Positions 55,321-64,000 of a stretch of DNA of 64,000 bases are shown piece by piece. Positions within the stretch are counted from its first letter, which is position 1, and each line of letters begins with the position of its first letter. Position numbers and translations under genes: made by a program. The DNA comes from Wylensekiella montiformis (GTDB lineage: Bacteria > Bacillota > Negativicutes > Selenomonadales > Selenomonadaceae), in assembly GCF_009697385.1 (NCBI RefSeq), contig NZ_VUNL01000010.1:1-64000 (forward strand), written 5' to 3'. A model generated the notes under the pieces. It worked only from the letters and a program-made list of their open reading frames with translations, was not told the DNA's origin and ran no database searches.

Positions 55321-56181
55321 ATGCCGGAGCTTCCTGAAACAGAGGTCATACGGAGGTATTTGGACCGACATCTTCGAGGGCGGAGAATCACTTCGGTGGA
55401 GGTTCGTTTGCCCCGTCAAATCAAGTGGCCGGATCCTCAATCGTATTGTGGCAAGGCGAGCGGCTCCGTAATCCGCTCCGTTGGCCGGCGCGGAAAATAT
55501 TTGCTGATTGAGCTGGAACATGGCCGGGAACTGGTCTTTCATCTACGCATGACCGGGCGGCTGGTGCTGGAACCGGAGGGGATTAGTCATGATCCCTATG
55601 CGCGGATTCTTTTTTCGCTGGATAACGGAACCATGCTGGTATATGGTGATACGCGCACGTTAGGCAGGGTTTATGCGCTCGAGTCTGGAGAACGATATCG
55701 GATTCAGGGGCTGGCGGCAATGGGGCCGGAGCCTCTGTCGAAGAAATTTACTGTAACTTATTTTCGGAACGCCTTATATGGCCGGCATGTCTGTATCAAG
55801 ACGTTTCTGCTCGATCAGAAAAAAATCGGTGGGATCGGTAATATTTATGCGGATGAGGCCTTGTTCCTAGCAGGGATTTATCCCCGCCGGCAGGCGGGAA
55901 GCCTCAGTGCAGAAGAATGCCGCCACCTTCATGCAGCGATCAATCAGGTTATTGCCGCAGGGATCCGGGACGGCGGAACAACTTTTCGCGATTATCGGAA
56001 TGGAGAAGGAAGGCGGGGGCATCATCAGGATTTTCTTTACGTTTACCATCGTGAAGGTGAGCCGTGCCGCCGCTGCGGTACGCCTATCGTGAAAGAAACG
56101 GTCGGCGGACGCGGGACGCATTATTGTCCGCACTGCCAGCCGGGTCCAGCGGACAACAATGGAGGGAGAGCTTCCGTATGA
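55321..56181 (+). CDS. mutM: Formamidopyrimidine-DNA glycosylase
   Basis: Removes 8-oxoguanine and formamidopyrimidines and cleaves the resulting site. The catalytic N-terminal proline is in MPELPETEV, and this fixes the start at ATG 55321, with GGAGG 11 bases upstream. QKKIGGIGNIYADEALF is the helix-two-turn-helix region, and the C-terminal zinc finger has CRRCGTP and CPHCQ. 286 residues is normal. It follows polA by one base and overlaps coaE by 4, so polA-mutM-coaE looks like one transcript. Confidence 0.94.
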   Translation: MPELPETEVIRRYLDRHLRGRRITSVEVRLPRQIKWPDPQSYCGKASGSVIRSVGRRGKYLLIELEHGRELVFHLRMTGRLVLEPEGISHDPYARILFSLDNGTMLVYGDTRTLGRVYALESGERYRIQGLAAMGPEPLSKKFTVTYFRNALYGRHVCIKTFLLDQKKIGGIGNIYADEALFLAGIYPRRQAGSLSAEECRHLHAAINQVIAAGIRDGGTTFRDYRNGEGRRGHHQDFLYVYHREGEPCRRCGTPIVKETVGGRGTHYCPHCQPGPADNNGGRASV

Positions 56182-56783
56182 ATATTATTGGTCTGACTGG
56201 CGGGATTGCCAGCGGAAAATCCACGGTTTCCTCTTTTTTTCGACAAAAGGGGGCGGCTGTGTTGGATGCGGATCGGATTGCCCGGGAATTGTCTGAGCCG
56301 GGCGGAAAACTGCATGCAGAATATGTTCACCATTTTGGCGCGGAGGTTTTGCAAAGCGATGGCACGTTGAACCGCAGGCGTATCGGTCAGATTGTTTTTT
56401 CCGATCCCCAGCAGAAACAATGGCTGGATGCGGTATCTCATCCGGCTATCCGGGCAGAACTTCTGCGAAAGCTTGAACAGAAGCGAAACGAGAAGCAGCG
56501 TCTAATCCTGCTGGATATCCCCTTGCTCTTTGAGTCCGGATGGGATAAAATGGCAGATAAAACTTGTCTGGTTTATGTCGATGAATCCGTACAGCTGCAG
56601 CGTCTGATGAAACGCGACGGCTATACGCGCCGGGAAGCGCAAGACCGCATTGCTGCGCAGATGCCTCTGGAAGAGAAAAAGAAGCGTGCGGATTATCTGA
56701 TCGATAACAATGGCAGCCTGATGGATACCGTTCAGCAGGCTGAAGAACTTTGGAAGGAGTGGATCCATGGGGGACTTTCGTGA
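56178..56783 (+). CDS. coaE: Dephospho-CoA kinase
   Basis: The last step of coenzyme A synthesis, phosphorylating the ribose 3'-hydroxyl of dephospho-CoA. The P-loop GLTGGIASGKSTVS is at residues 5-18, the aspartate of LDADRIARE follows, and DIPLLFESGWDK is conserved. The 201-residue length is usual. ATG 56178 overlaps the mutM stop and has GGAGGGAG upstream. It overlaps the next gene by 17 bases. Confidence 0.94.
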   Translation: MNIIGLTGGIASGKSTVSSFFRQKGAAVLDADRIARELSEPGGKLHAEYVHHFGAEVLQSDGTLNRRRIGQIVFSDPQQKQWLDAVSHPAIRAELLRKLEQKRNEKQRLILLDIPLLFESGWDKMADKTCLVYVDESVQLQRLMKRDGYTRREAQDRIAAQMPLEEKKKRADYLIDNNGSLMDTVQQAEELWKEWIHGGLS

Positions 56784-57375
56784 CAGAGTCCGGCAGAATC
56801 GGAGAGAGCAGCGCCGGATGGCCGTCTGTTTCTGTGTCGCGTTATTTATCTTTGTCGTCAGTCTTGGCGCTTATTTTGTTTTGCAGTTTGAACCGGTACA
56901 ACGCAGTTATTTTTATGTGTATCCCTGGCATGAAACCATTATGAAATATGCAAAGTTGTATCATGTAGACAGTAATCTTACCGCGGCAGTCATTAAGAAC
57001 GAAAGCAAATTTCGACAGACGGTGCATTCGCATCGCGGTGCGGTCGGTTTGATGCAGCTCATGCCGGACACTGCTGAATGGGTTGCCCGCCAGCTGGGCG
57101 ATCAGGGATACAGTGAAGAAAGCCTGCACGATCCGGACCGTAATATCCGCTATGGTACATGGTATTTATCCGAACTTCAGCGGGAATTCCACGGGAATGA
57201 CATTCTGGCGCTGGCTGCCTATAATGCAGGCCGCGGCAATGTCCATGAATGGATTCAGAACAATGGCTGGACGGATCATTTTTCCGATATCGATGCGATT
57301 CCGTTCCGGGAAACGCGCGATTATGTCCGTCAGGTTTTGTCGGATCAAAAGAAATATAGGGAGCTTTACCCGTAA
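56767..57375 (+). CDS. Membrane-anchored lytic transglycosylase (SLT domain)
   Basis: Cleaves the MurNAc-GlcNAc bond of peptidoglycan with formation of anhydroMurNAc. A basic N-terminus and one membrane helix (about residues 19-40) anchor it with the catalytic domain outside. The SLT fold (about 60-185) has the catalytic E79 in KNESKF, GLMQLMPDTA and AAYNAGRGNV. The 202-residue length matches small family 1 enzymes. It begins inside coaE with AAGGAG upstream, so the two are coupled. Confidence 0.92.
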   Translation: MGDFRDRVRQNRREQRRMAVCFCVALFIFVVSLGAYFVLQFEPVQRSYFYVYPWHETIMKYAKLYHVDSNLTAAVIKNESKFRQTVHSHRGAVGLMQLMPDTAEWVARQLGDQGYSEESLHDPDRNIRYGTWYLSELQREFHGNDILALAAYNAGRGNVHEWIQNNGWTDHFSDIDAIPFRETRDYVRQVLSDQKKYRELYP

Positions 57376-57399
57376 TGACCGGGAGAAGAGGGAATAACA

Positions 57400-60300
57400 A
57401 TGCAAAAGTATCGGATTGTTCCACAAAAGGAGAATATGTTCTGGCAAATGGTCCAGGGTATGACGTTGGATGATGAGCAAAAAGTGCTTATGAAATCGGC
57501 GACAATCCGTCATGTTGAAGTATGTACGAAGACAAATAGCTGGGAGATTGCGCTGATAAGCCAGACACTGATCCCTGAGTCGCTGCTGAGCGAGGCCGCT
57601 TTGCAGATTCGGCGCAAATGTCAGCTGAATCAGGTGATATTCTATCAGGAAGTCATTGATATTGAAGATGGCATTCGGCGTTTATGGCCGCAGCTGGTTA
57701 CCCAGACTGCTGAAGGGAATCCGACGGTTTTCCAGCTTTTAAAGCGTACGAGGTATACGGTCGACGGCAGCCGTTTGATTTTGGATGTCCCCGGTGAACT
57801 TGGAGGCGAAATCATGCGGGCGCATTCTGTCTCTCAGCTGATGAGCCGTGCCATCAAGCAAATGCTGGGATATCGCTGCCCGGTGGAATGCCATGCCAGT
57901 GAAGAGGTGCTGCAGTCACTGGAAGTAGATGACTGTTTCAATACGCCGGAATATCATCAGGCTGTGCAGCATGAGCAGGTCAGGGAAAAGAAAACAGCCG
58001 GAATGCCGCCGGCCCCGGAGAAAAAGCCTTCGCCAGCTCCGGTCATGCCGCGTCGTCATGAAAAGACGGGAGATGCCCCTATAGTGGTAGAAGGAACCGG
58101 AAGCCTGATTTTTGGACGCGGCGTTATGGGAGAACGGAAGAGCATTGCCGAATTGGATGGTGAGATCAAACAGGTGATTCTGGAAGGACGTATCGGCGAA
58201 GGTCCTGGCTCCGGAAGCAAGGTGATTGAATTCAAGACGGGCACCAAGCTCCTCACCTTTTGCCTGACGGATGAAACGGATGGAATCGCCTGTAAAAAAT
58301 TCTTCAAACCTGGAAAAGGAAGAAATCATGCAGATGAAGATCCGGATCAGATCCTGAGCAAGCTGTCTGATGGCATGGAAGTACGTGTGCGCGGTTCGAT
58401 CCGCTTTGATACATATATGAACGAATATGTATTATTTGTGGATTCCATGGCAAAAAAAGAAAAAGTTCTGAGAGAAGATCATGCAGAGGTTAAACGCGTA
58501 GAGCTTCACGCCCATACGACCATGAGTGCGATGGACGCAGTCGTGTCCGTTAAAGATCTGGTCAATACAGCGGCACGCTGGGGGTGGCCGGCCGTAGCGG
58601 TTACAGATCATGGCGTGGTACAGGCCTTTCCGGATGCGGCGAAAACCGTTAAAGAAAACAAGCTCGATATCAAGATCATTTATGGCATGGAAGGCTATCT
58701 GACCGGAGATGATTTTGAGCAAAAACGAGCCAATCACATCATTTTTCTAGCGAAAAATCCGAATGGTCTGCGTAATCTTTATCAGATGGTGTCTTTGGCT
58801 CATGTTAAGTATTTCCACCGGCAGCCGCGGCTGCCAAAACGGATTGTTCAGGAATATCGCGATGGCATTTTGATCGGCTCGGCCTGTGAAGCGGGAGAGC
58901 TGATCCGGGCGATCGTCGAGGGACAGAATGATGAACAGCTGATGGAGATTGCTGATTTTTATGATTATTTGGAGATCCAGCCGATTCATAATAATGATTT
59001 TTTGAAACGCAGTGATAAATATCCTCATATCAACACGGATGAAGATTTGATCCGAATCAATCAAAAAGTGGCTGAGATTGCCAAGAAGCTGGGGAAGCTT
59101 TTGGTAGCGACCTGCGATGTGCATTTTCTAAATCCGGAGGACAGCATCTACCGTGCCATTCTCATGAAAGGAAAAGGGTTTGACGATGCGGAAATGCAGC
59201 CGCCGCTGTATTTGCGCACCACGGAGGAGATGCTGAAAGAATTTGCATATCTTGGTCAAGAGGCTGCCTATGAGGCCGTGGTGACGAATCCACGCAAAAT
59301 CAATGAGCAGATCGAAGCGTTTAAGCCGATACCGGACGATCTCTATTCACCAATGATTCCCGGTGCAGATGAAGAGATCCGTTCGATGTCTTATCGCAGG
59401 GCAAAGTCCATGTATGGCGAGAATTTGCCGCGTATTGTGGAAGATCGCCTGCAGCAGGAATTGCGTCCGATTATTGGCCATGGATTTTCGGTCTTGTATC
59501 TTATCGCGCAGCGTCTGGTCAAGAAGTCCAATGATGATGGCTATCTGGTCGGATCCCGTGGTTCTGTCGGTTCTTCGTTTATCGCCACCATGACCGGTAT
59601 TACGGAAGTAAATCCCCTGCCGCCGCATTGGCGCTGTCCGCACTGCCAGTACAGCAAGTTTATTACAGATGGTTCATATGGCTGTGGCTATGACTTGCCC
59701 GATAAGCTTTGTCCGGTATGCGGCACTCCGCTGCTCAAGGACGGGCATGATATTCCTTTTGCCGTATTTCTGGGCTTTGACGGGGATAAAGTCCCGGATA
59801 TTGATCTGAACTTTTCTGGTACGTATCAGCCGGTGGCGCATAAATACACGGAGGTTTTATTTGGCAAGGATAATGTCTATCGCGCCGGTTCTATTCAGAC
59901 TGTAGCAGATAAAACGGCGTTTGGGTATGTGAAAAAGTTCTTCGAGGAAAAAGGGATCAAAAAACACATTTCCTATATTGATCGTCTGGCTCATGGCTGT
60001 ATGGGCGTTAAGTCGACGACCGGACAGCACCCGGCTGGAATCATGGTTGTTCCCCGTAATATGGACGTCCATTTCTTTACGCCCATTCAGCATCCGGCTA
60101 ATGATATGAATTGCGGGACGATCACGACGCATTTTGATTATCATTCCATCAGCAGCCGTCTGGTTAAGCTGGATATTCTTGGTCATGATGATCCGACGGT
60201 AATCAAAATGCTGGAAGATCTTACGCACCGCGATCCGAAAACGATCCCGTTTGATGATAAGGCGACGATGTCGATCTTTAATTCCACGGATGCACTGGGG

Positions 60301-61224
60301 GTCACCCCGGAGGACCTGGGAGCTACATCGGGAACTTTCGGGATTCCGGAGTTTCGCACTCCGTTTACACGACAGATGATCGATGATACCAATCCGGATG
60401 TATTTTCTGATCTGGTCCGTATTTCCGGTTTTTCGCATGGCACGGATGTATGGTTGGGCAATGCGCAGGATTTGATTCGCGGCGGACAGTGTACGATCAA
60501 AAACGCGATATCCGCCCGAGACGATATTATGATGTATCTGATCCATCACGGTATTGATCCGCTCCTGTCTTTTAAGACGATGGAGAAAGTTCGCAAAGGG
60601 CGGGGAATTGCCCCGGATGTAGTGGAGGTTCTTCGCAAGGGAGGTATTCCGGAATGGTTTATCGAATCCTGTCAAAAGATTAAATACCTGTTTCCTCGTG
60701 CCCACGCTACGGCCTACGTCATGATGGCATACCGGATTGCGTTCTGTAAGGTTCATTATCCGCTGGCATACTATGCGGCTTATTTTTCGATTCGCGCTGC
60801 GGAATTTGATGCGAATGTGGTGGCGCGCGGCAAAGAATATGTCAAAGACCAGATCCATCAGCTGGAATTGGCAGCGAAAGAGAAAAAGCTTGATGCCAAA
60901 CAAAATGCTACATTGATCGTGCTTCAGTTGGCATGGGAAATGTATTTGCGCGGCTATATCTGCGAATATGTGGACATTTATCAATCGGAAGCAGAGGCGT
61001 TTGTCATCCATGAAAAATCCCTTTTGCCGCCGATCGCCAGCCTTAGCGGGATGGGCGCAAAGGCCGCGCAAAGTATTGTGGAGGCGCGGAAAGACGGCGA
61101 ATTTACCAGCATAGAGGATCTGCGCCGCCGCACGGGGATATCGAAGACGAATATTGAGATTCTGCGTGAACACGGCTGCCTGGATGGTATGGGCGAAAGT
61201 GACCAGATCGCTTTGTTCAGTTGA
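57400..61224 (+). CDS. polC: DNA polymerase III PolC lacking the exonuclease domain
   Basis: A replicative family-C polymerase of the Firmicute type. In order: N-terminal domain (1-210), OB fold (about 255-350), PHP domain starting at KRVELHAHTTMSAMD (H370, H372), zinc module CPHCQYSKF to CPVCG, catalytic aspartates D800 and D802 in VPDIDLNFSG, and C-terminal HhH. B. subtilis PolC (about 1437 residues) has a DEDD 3'-5' exonuclease inserted in PHP after the YGLEA segment. Here YGMEGYLTGDD runs within about 13 residues to NHIIFLAKN and no exonuclease is present, giving 1274 residues. The PHP metal ligands look intact (TDH, GMEGY, NHII, SACEAGE, TCDVH). It stands alone between the transglycosylase and the exporter genes. 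Confidence 0.93.
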   Translation: MQKYRIVPQKENMFWQMVQGMTLDDEQKVLMKSATIRHVEVCTKTNSWEIALISQTLIPESLLSEAALQIRRKCQLNQVIFYQEVIDIEDGIRRLWPQLVTQTAEGNPTVFQLLKRTRYTVDGSRLILDVPGELGGEIMRAHSVSQLMSRAIKQMLGYRCPVECHASEEVLQSLEVDDCFNTPEYHQAVQHEQVREKKTAGMPPAPEKKPSPAPVMPRRHEKTGDAPIVVEGTGSLIFGRGVMGERKSIAELDGEIKQVILEGRIGEGPGSGSKVIEFKTGTKLLTFCLTDETDGIACKKFFKPGKGRNHADEDPDQILSKLSDGMEVRVRGSIRFDTYMNEYVLFVDSMAKKEKVLREDHAEVKRVELHAHTTMSAMDAVVSVKDLVNTAARWGWPAVAVTDHGVVQAFPDAAKTVKENKLDIKIIYGMEGYLTGDDFEQKRANHIIFLAKNPNGLRNLYQMVSLAHVKYFHRQPRLPKRIVQEYRDGILIGSACEAGELIRAIVEGQNDEQLMEIADFYDYLEIQPIHNNDFLKRSDKYPHINTDEDLIRINQKVAEIAKKLGKLLVATCDVHFLNPEDSIYRAILMKGKGFDDAEMQPPLYLRTTEEMLKEFAYLGQEAAYEAVVTNPRKINEQIEAFKPIPDDLYSPMIPGADEEIRSMSYRRAKSMYGENLPRIVEDRLQQELRPIIGHGFSVLYLIAQRLVKKSNDDGYLVGSRGSVGSSFIATMTGITEVNPLPPHWRCPHCQYSKFITDGSYGCGYDLPDKLCPVCGTPLLKDGHDIPFAVFLGFDGDKVPDIDLNFSGTYQPVAHKYTEVLFGKDNVYRAGSIQTVADKTAFGYVKKFFEEKGIKKHISYIDRLAHGCMGVKSTTGQHPAGIMVVPRNMDVHFFTPIQHPANDMNCGTITTHFDYHSISSRLVKLDILGHDDPTVIKMLEDLTHRDPKTIPFDDKATMSIFNSTDALGVTPEDLGATSGTFGIPEFRTPFTRQMIDDTNPDVFSDLVRISGFSHGTDVWLGNAQDLIRGGQCTIKNAISARDDIMMYLIHHGIDPLLSFKTMEKVRKGRGIAPDVVEVLRKGGIPEWFIESCQKIKYLFPRAHATAYVMMAYRIAFCKVHYPLAYYAAYFSIRAAEFDANVVARGKEYVKDQIHQLELAAKEKKLDAKQNATLIVLQLAWEMYLRGYICEYVDIYQSEAEAFVIHEKSLLPPIASLSGMGAKAAQSIVEARKDGEFTSIEDLRRRTGISKTNIEILREHGCLDGMGESDQIALFS

Positions 61225-61261
61225 GCTATGTCTGGTTTTCAGGGAAGGAGGAAGGAGAAGG

Positions 61262-62599
61262 ATGAACGAAACCAATAAAAAAAGCAATGCGGTTCTGCAG
61301 GAGCCGTTTTCGGAAATTGGCCCGAAACTTCATCTGCTGCTGCACACAGGACAGCTGCTGATGGAAAACGGAGCGGACAGTGACCGCACAGTCCGCGATA
61401 TGATGCGGGCTGCAGCGTTTATGGGAATCCCTAAGGACCGTATTCATCAGCATGTCATGTATACCACATTGATGCTCAATGTGAATGATGATACGCATAC
61501 TTATACCGAGTTTCGGAAGTGTACGAAGCATGGGGTCAATATGACGACACTTTCTGCAGTAAGCAAGCTGACCTGGCGGGCGATGGCCCGAAAATACACT
61601 TTGGCGGAATTCAGTCGGCAGCTGGATCATATTCGCGATCTACCGCGGAACTATCCGGGTTGGATGACTGCGATGGGGGCAGGCGCAGCCTGCGGTGGTT
61701 TTTGCAAGCTTTTTGGCGGTACATGGGGCGACTTTTGGCTGACAGCGTCCTGTGCAGCGACGGGATTCTGGATTCGGCGCTGCTGCACAGGCTACGGGTT
61801 TAATCCCTATGCGGTCATCGCCATTACGTCTTTTATGACGACGATGATTGCCTGGGCTACGCAATTTCTGACCGGAGAGCTGAACTGGTATCCGCTGATT
61901 GCCTGTACTCTTTTTCTGGTTCCGGGGATTCCGCTCATCAATGCGGTAGACGATTTGTTGAATAATTTTATCGTATCTGGTATGACTCGGGCGATTCATA
62001 CGCTGCTGGTTGTAGGCAGCATGACGTTTGGGATCATTACGGCAATCCGCCTGGGGGGCGTGACCGATTTTACCAGTGTCAGTCTCACGCCGGACACGAT
62101 CTACGCATCACAGGCTCTTGCTGCGGCGATATCTTCAGTTGGTTTTTCCGTGATTTTTAATGTGCCGAAGCGCCTTCTTCCTGTGGTCGCAGTGGGCGGG
62201 ATCATTACGGTTCTGGTTCGGAATGTGACGGTACTGCAATTCGGCTTTTCACAGGCAGCCGGGTCGTTTCTAGGGGCTGCTATCGTTGGCCTGCTGGCAT
62301 TGAAAGCCATCCATTGGTTTCATGCGCCGAATATTGTCATGACAATCCCTTCAGCTATTCCGATGATACCGGGCGTTTTGCTGTACCGTCTTTTGTTTGC
62401 GCTGATCAATATTCGTTTTATCACATCTGCGGCTCTGCTGGATGGAATACGGAGCGGTGTGGAGGCGGTTATCATCATTATAGGGATTGCCGTTGGCGTA
62501 GCAATTCCGAATATCTTTATCCATCGATACATTCAGCAGCGGAAATTTGAAGATGAACAGCGTTTGCTGGCGCAGCGTGATGCCGAGTTAAGACGTTGA
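61262..62599 (+). CDS. Threonine/serine exporter, fused ThrE type
   Basis: A polytopic membrane protein joining the two halves of ThrE-like exporters: an N-terminal DUF1212-type region (about 15-270, with HTGQLLMENGADSDRT) and a C-terminal ThrE_2-type set of helices (about 290-430). About ten membrane helices are expected. Substrate assignment to Thr/Ser follows the Corynebacterium ThrE family and is inferred. The start is ATG 61262 with GGAGG and AAGGAG upstream, giving 445 residues. It lies 37 bases after polC. Confidence 0.82.
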   Translation: MNETNKKSNAVLQEPFSEIGPKLHLLLHTGQLLMENGADSDRTVRDMMRAAAFMGIPKDRIHQHVMYTTLMLNVNDDTHTYTEFRKCTKHGVNMTTLSAVSKLTWRAMARKYTLAEFSRQLDHIRDLPRNYPGWMTAMGAGAACGGFCKLFGGTWGDFWLTASCAATGFWIRRCCTGYGFNPYAVIAITSFMTTMIAWATQFLTGELNWYPLIACTLFLVPGIPLINAVDDLLNNFIVSGMTRAIHTLLVVGSMTFGIITAIRLGGVTDFTSVSLTPDTIYASQALAAAISSVGFSVIFNVPKRLLPVVAVGGIITVLVRNVTVLQFGFSQAAGSFLGAAIVGLLALKAIHWFHAPNIVMTIPSAIPMIPGVLLYRLLFALINIRFITSAALLDGIRSGVEAVIIIIGIAVGVAIPNIFIHRYIQQRKFEDEQRLLAQRDAELRR

Positions 62600-62626
62600 A
62601 TAAGGAAAAGAGGACCGTATATTATC

Positions 62627-63493
62627 ATGGGGAAAAGAACCATCGCTTTGAACCGTTGCCTGTGCCAGCAGGCGGGCGCCGACTGCCAGAAATGCCGTGA
62701 TGTCTGCCCACGGGACGCCATTCAGGCGCATGAAGTCCTTGAAGACCGATGCGATGACTGCGGTCTTTGTACGGCGGTCTGTCCGACAGGCGCGATTTGT
62801 TCCGAGGTGGATTATGACCGCGCCTTGGAGAGGGTAGTTCATCTGACTCCTCCGGTGCTGATGTGCCGGAACATCGATCCGGATGGCATGATCTGTCTGG
62901 GGGCGATAAACGGCCGGCTGCTTTGGGGACTGGCTGCCGTTCAGCCTCTGTCCATCGATATTTCACGGTGCGCTTCATGCAAACCGGAGGTCTTTCGTCA
63001 TTTGACACAGGAAATTTCTGACTGCAATGATGCGTTGCGGGCGGAGAAGCGAGAACCTGTCCGCTGCGTGCGTGTTCGGGGAATACCTGCGGAGGATCGC
63101 CAACCGGTGACGCGCCGGCGTTTTTTTTCTTCCTTTTTTTCTGCTGCGGCAGAGGGGCTCAGGGAAATTTCCGAGGCATCAGCCCGGCCGCTGTATGCTT
63201 TTGATCCGGTGAACTGGCTGACGCGACGGAATGCGCCAGCCGGGCCGGTTTTTCCTGATCTGTACATTCGTTCCTTTTGCAGCGGATGCGGGCTGTGTGC
63301 CGCGGTCTGCCCGGAGCATGCACTGGTTATTCGCCGACAGGAGAGCGGGTCGGTGGACTCGTCCTTCGATCCCGTCCGCTGTACAGGATGCGGCTTGTGC
63401 CAACAAAAATGCCCGTTGGGGGCGATTGAGCTGCATAGGCCCGTCATAAACGGCGGGAAGCGGGTATCTGAAAGAAAAGAGGCAGAGAGATGA
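62627..63493 (+). CDS. Polyferredoxin-like 4Fe-4S protein with internal Tat-like motif
   Basis: A 288-residue iron-sulfur protein, resembling NapF-like ferredoxins. Four cysteine groups are visible: a variant N-terminal one (C13, C20, C23, C27), a standard CDDCGLCTAVCP near residue 42, and two C-terminal ones, CSGCGLCAAVCP (218) and CTGCGLCQQKCP (252). Between them, at residues 162-167, TRRRFF followed by SSFFSAAAEG looks like a twin-arginine signal, but it is in mid-protein. The partner enzyme is unknown. The next gene starts within its stop codon. GAGG is 13 bases before the ATG, rather far. Confidence 0.7.
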   Translation: MGKRTIALNRCLCQQAGADCQKCRDVCPRDAIQAHEVLEDRCDDCGLCTAVCPTGAICSEVDYDRALERVVHLTPPVLMCRNIDPDGMICLGAINGRLLWGLAAVQPLSIDISRCASCKPEVFRHLTQEISDCNDALRAEKREPVRCVRVRGIPAEDRQPVTRRRFFSSFFSAAAEGLREISEASARPLYAFDPVNWLTRRNAPAGPVFPDLYIRSFCSGCGLCAAVCPEHALVIRRQESGSVDSSFDPVRCTGCGLCQQKCPLGAIELHRPVINGGKRVSERKEAER

Positions 63494-64000
63494 ATAAAAA
63501 ACTTTTTCGTGCAGCTGCTTTTTTGACAGCTGGTGTTTTTTGGGCCGGAGCAGCAGGAGTTTCCTGTGCGGCAGATAAAATGCAAACGCCGGTATCGCCG
63601 GCCAAACAGGGAGAAAAGATTGAAATTCAGATGGAATATCTTGATGGACGCTATTTTAAGGAACGGGATATCGACCTGTATGATCTTCATCTTTACCGCC
63701 AATATTGCAAGGTTCATCATATTTCTCTGCACTATGGACTGACGGTGGAGCGGGCTGTCGGCGCGACGACCGAGCAAGGCATACGCCGCGATTCTCAGGC
63801 AGTGGGACTGGGACCGTCTTACATGATTCGCTGGGAAAAAGACTGGTCTTCCAAATGGTCCGGTTCGATTGATGGAACAGGAAGCATATTGGCGTACAAT
63901 CACGCACATCCGGCCGGAGGAAGGGCGTTCGGTTTCCTTTGGCGTATTGGCCCGCGGCTTACCTATCATTGCAATGAATCGGATTCCGTCAGTCTGGCCT
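63490..64000 (+). CDS. Secreted beta-barrel protein, possibly PagL-like lipid A deacylase (partial)
   Basis: The gene runs off the right edge; 170 residues are visible. A signal peptide (MNKKLFRAAAFLTAG, cleaved near VSCAA) is clear. The rest alternates polar and hydrophobic residues with many aromatics (YMIRWEKDW, GFLWRIGPRLTYH), as in small outer-membrane barrels. The spacing recalls the PagL/acyloxyacyl hydrolase family, but its catalytic His-Ser would lie beyond the window edge, so this is only a suggestion. ATG 63490 overlaps the upstream stop by 4 bases, with AGAGG upstream. An outer-membrane protein would fit a diderm host. Confidence 0.5.
   Translation, partial: MNKKLFRAAAFLTAGVFWAGAAGVSCAADKMQTPVSPAKQGEKIEIQMEYLDGRYFKERDIDLYDLHLYRQYCKVHHISLHYGLTVERAVGATTEQGIRRDSQAVGLGPSYMIRWEKDWSSKWSGSIDGTGSILAYNHAHPAGGRAFGFLWRIGPRLTYHCNESDSVSLA

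Overview
The window looks like ordinary chromosome from a diderm Firmicute of the class Negativicutes, most likely Selenomonadaceae or a close relative. I base this on gene content and order, not on a search. Low-GC Gram-positive markers are present (PolC beside DnaE, RNase J, a UPF0735 ACT protein next to hom-thrB, MutL with an endonuclease motif, PduO-type cobalamin adenosyltransferase). They occur with features that suit an outer membrane: type IV pilus motors, a PagL-like secreted protein and several periplasm-directed wall enzymes. ATP-type PEP carboxykinase, a DcuC-family carrier and B12 adenosylation fit an anaerobe making succinate or propionate.

Layout. 1-5.1 kb: start of a divergent gene, hisC, and a pilB-pilT-pilC motor cluster followed by a possible 31-residue protein inside a nested RNA fold. 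5.1-10.8 kb: nadE (minus strand), thrC and pckA as separate units. 10.9-16.9 kb: a 132-residue unknown, then a tight run of GGDEF cyclase, secreted GH84 hexosaminidase, secreted NlpC/P60 peptidase and a membrane-anchored unknown. 17.0-17.5 kb: a tRNA operon (Asp, Gly, Cys, Gly, Cys) with a consensus promoter and a recent tandem duplication. 17.6-24.4 kb: miaB-mutS-mutL-methyltransferase. 24.4-26.9 kb: dcuC-pepT on the minus strand. 27.2-30.4 kb: RNase J and an MFS transporter.

30.6-45.5 kb is a long co-oriented housekeeping block: dnaE, dacA-type carboxypeptidase, rluB, a HI0933 flavoprotein, aroA, cmk, plsC, ispH, rpsA, a PDZ/radical-SAM/DUF512 protein, der and plsY. 45.5-48.3 kb is the threonine branch (ACT protein, hom, thrB) behind a good promoter and a dyad operator candidate; thrC lies 38 kb away. 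48.4-64 kb holds a CCA-adding enzyme, a gamma carbonic anhydrase, ndk, cobalamin adenosyltransferase, an L,D-transpeptidase, polA, mutM, coaE, a lytic transglycosylase, polC, a Thr/Ser exporter, a polyferredoxin and the start of a PagL-like outer-membrane protein.

I saw no insertion sequence, prophage, CRISPR array, restriction system or obvious foreign island. The observations most worth checking are a PolC with no proofreading exonuclease domain, the cyclase/GH84/NlpC-P60 gene set, the small ORF structure after pilC, and a dyad motif shared by the hisC and hom control regions. TTG start codons backed by Shine-Dalgarno sequences recur at seven genes.
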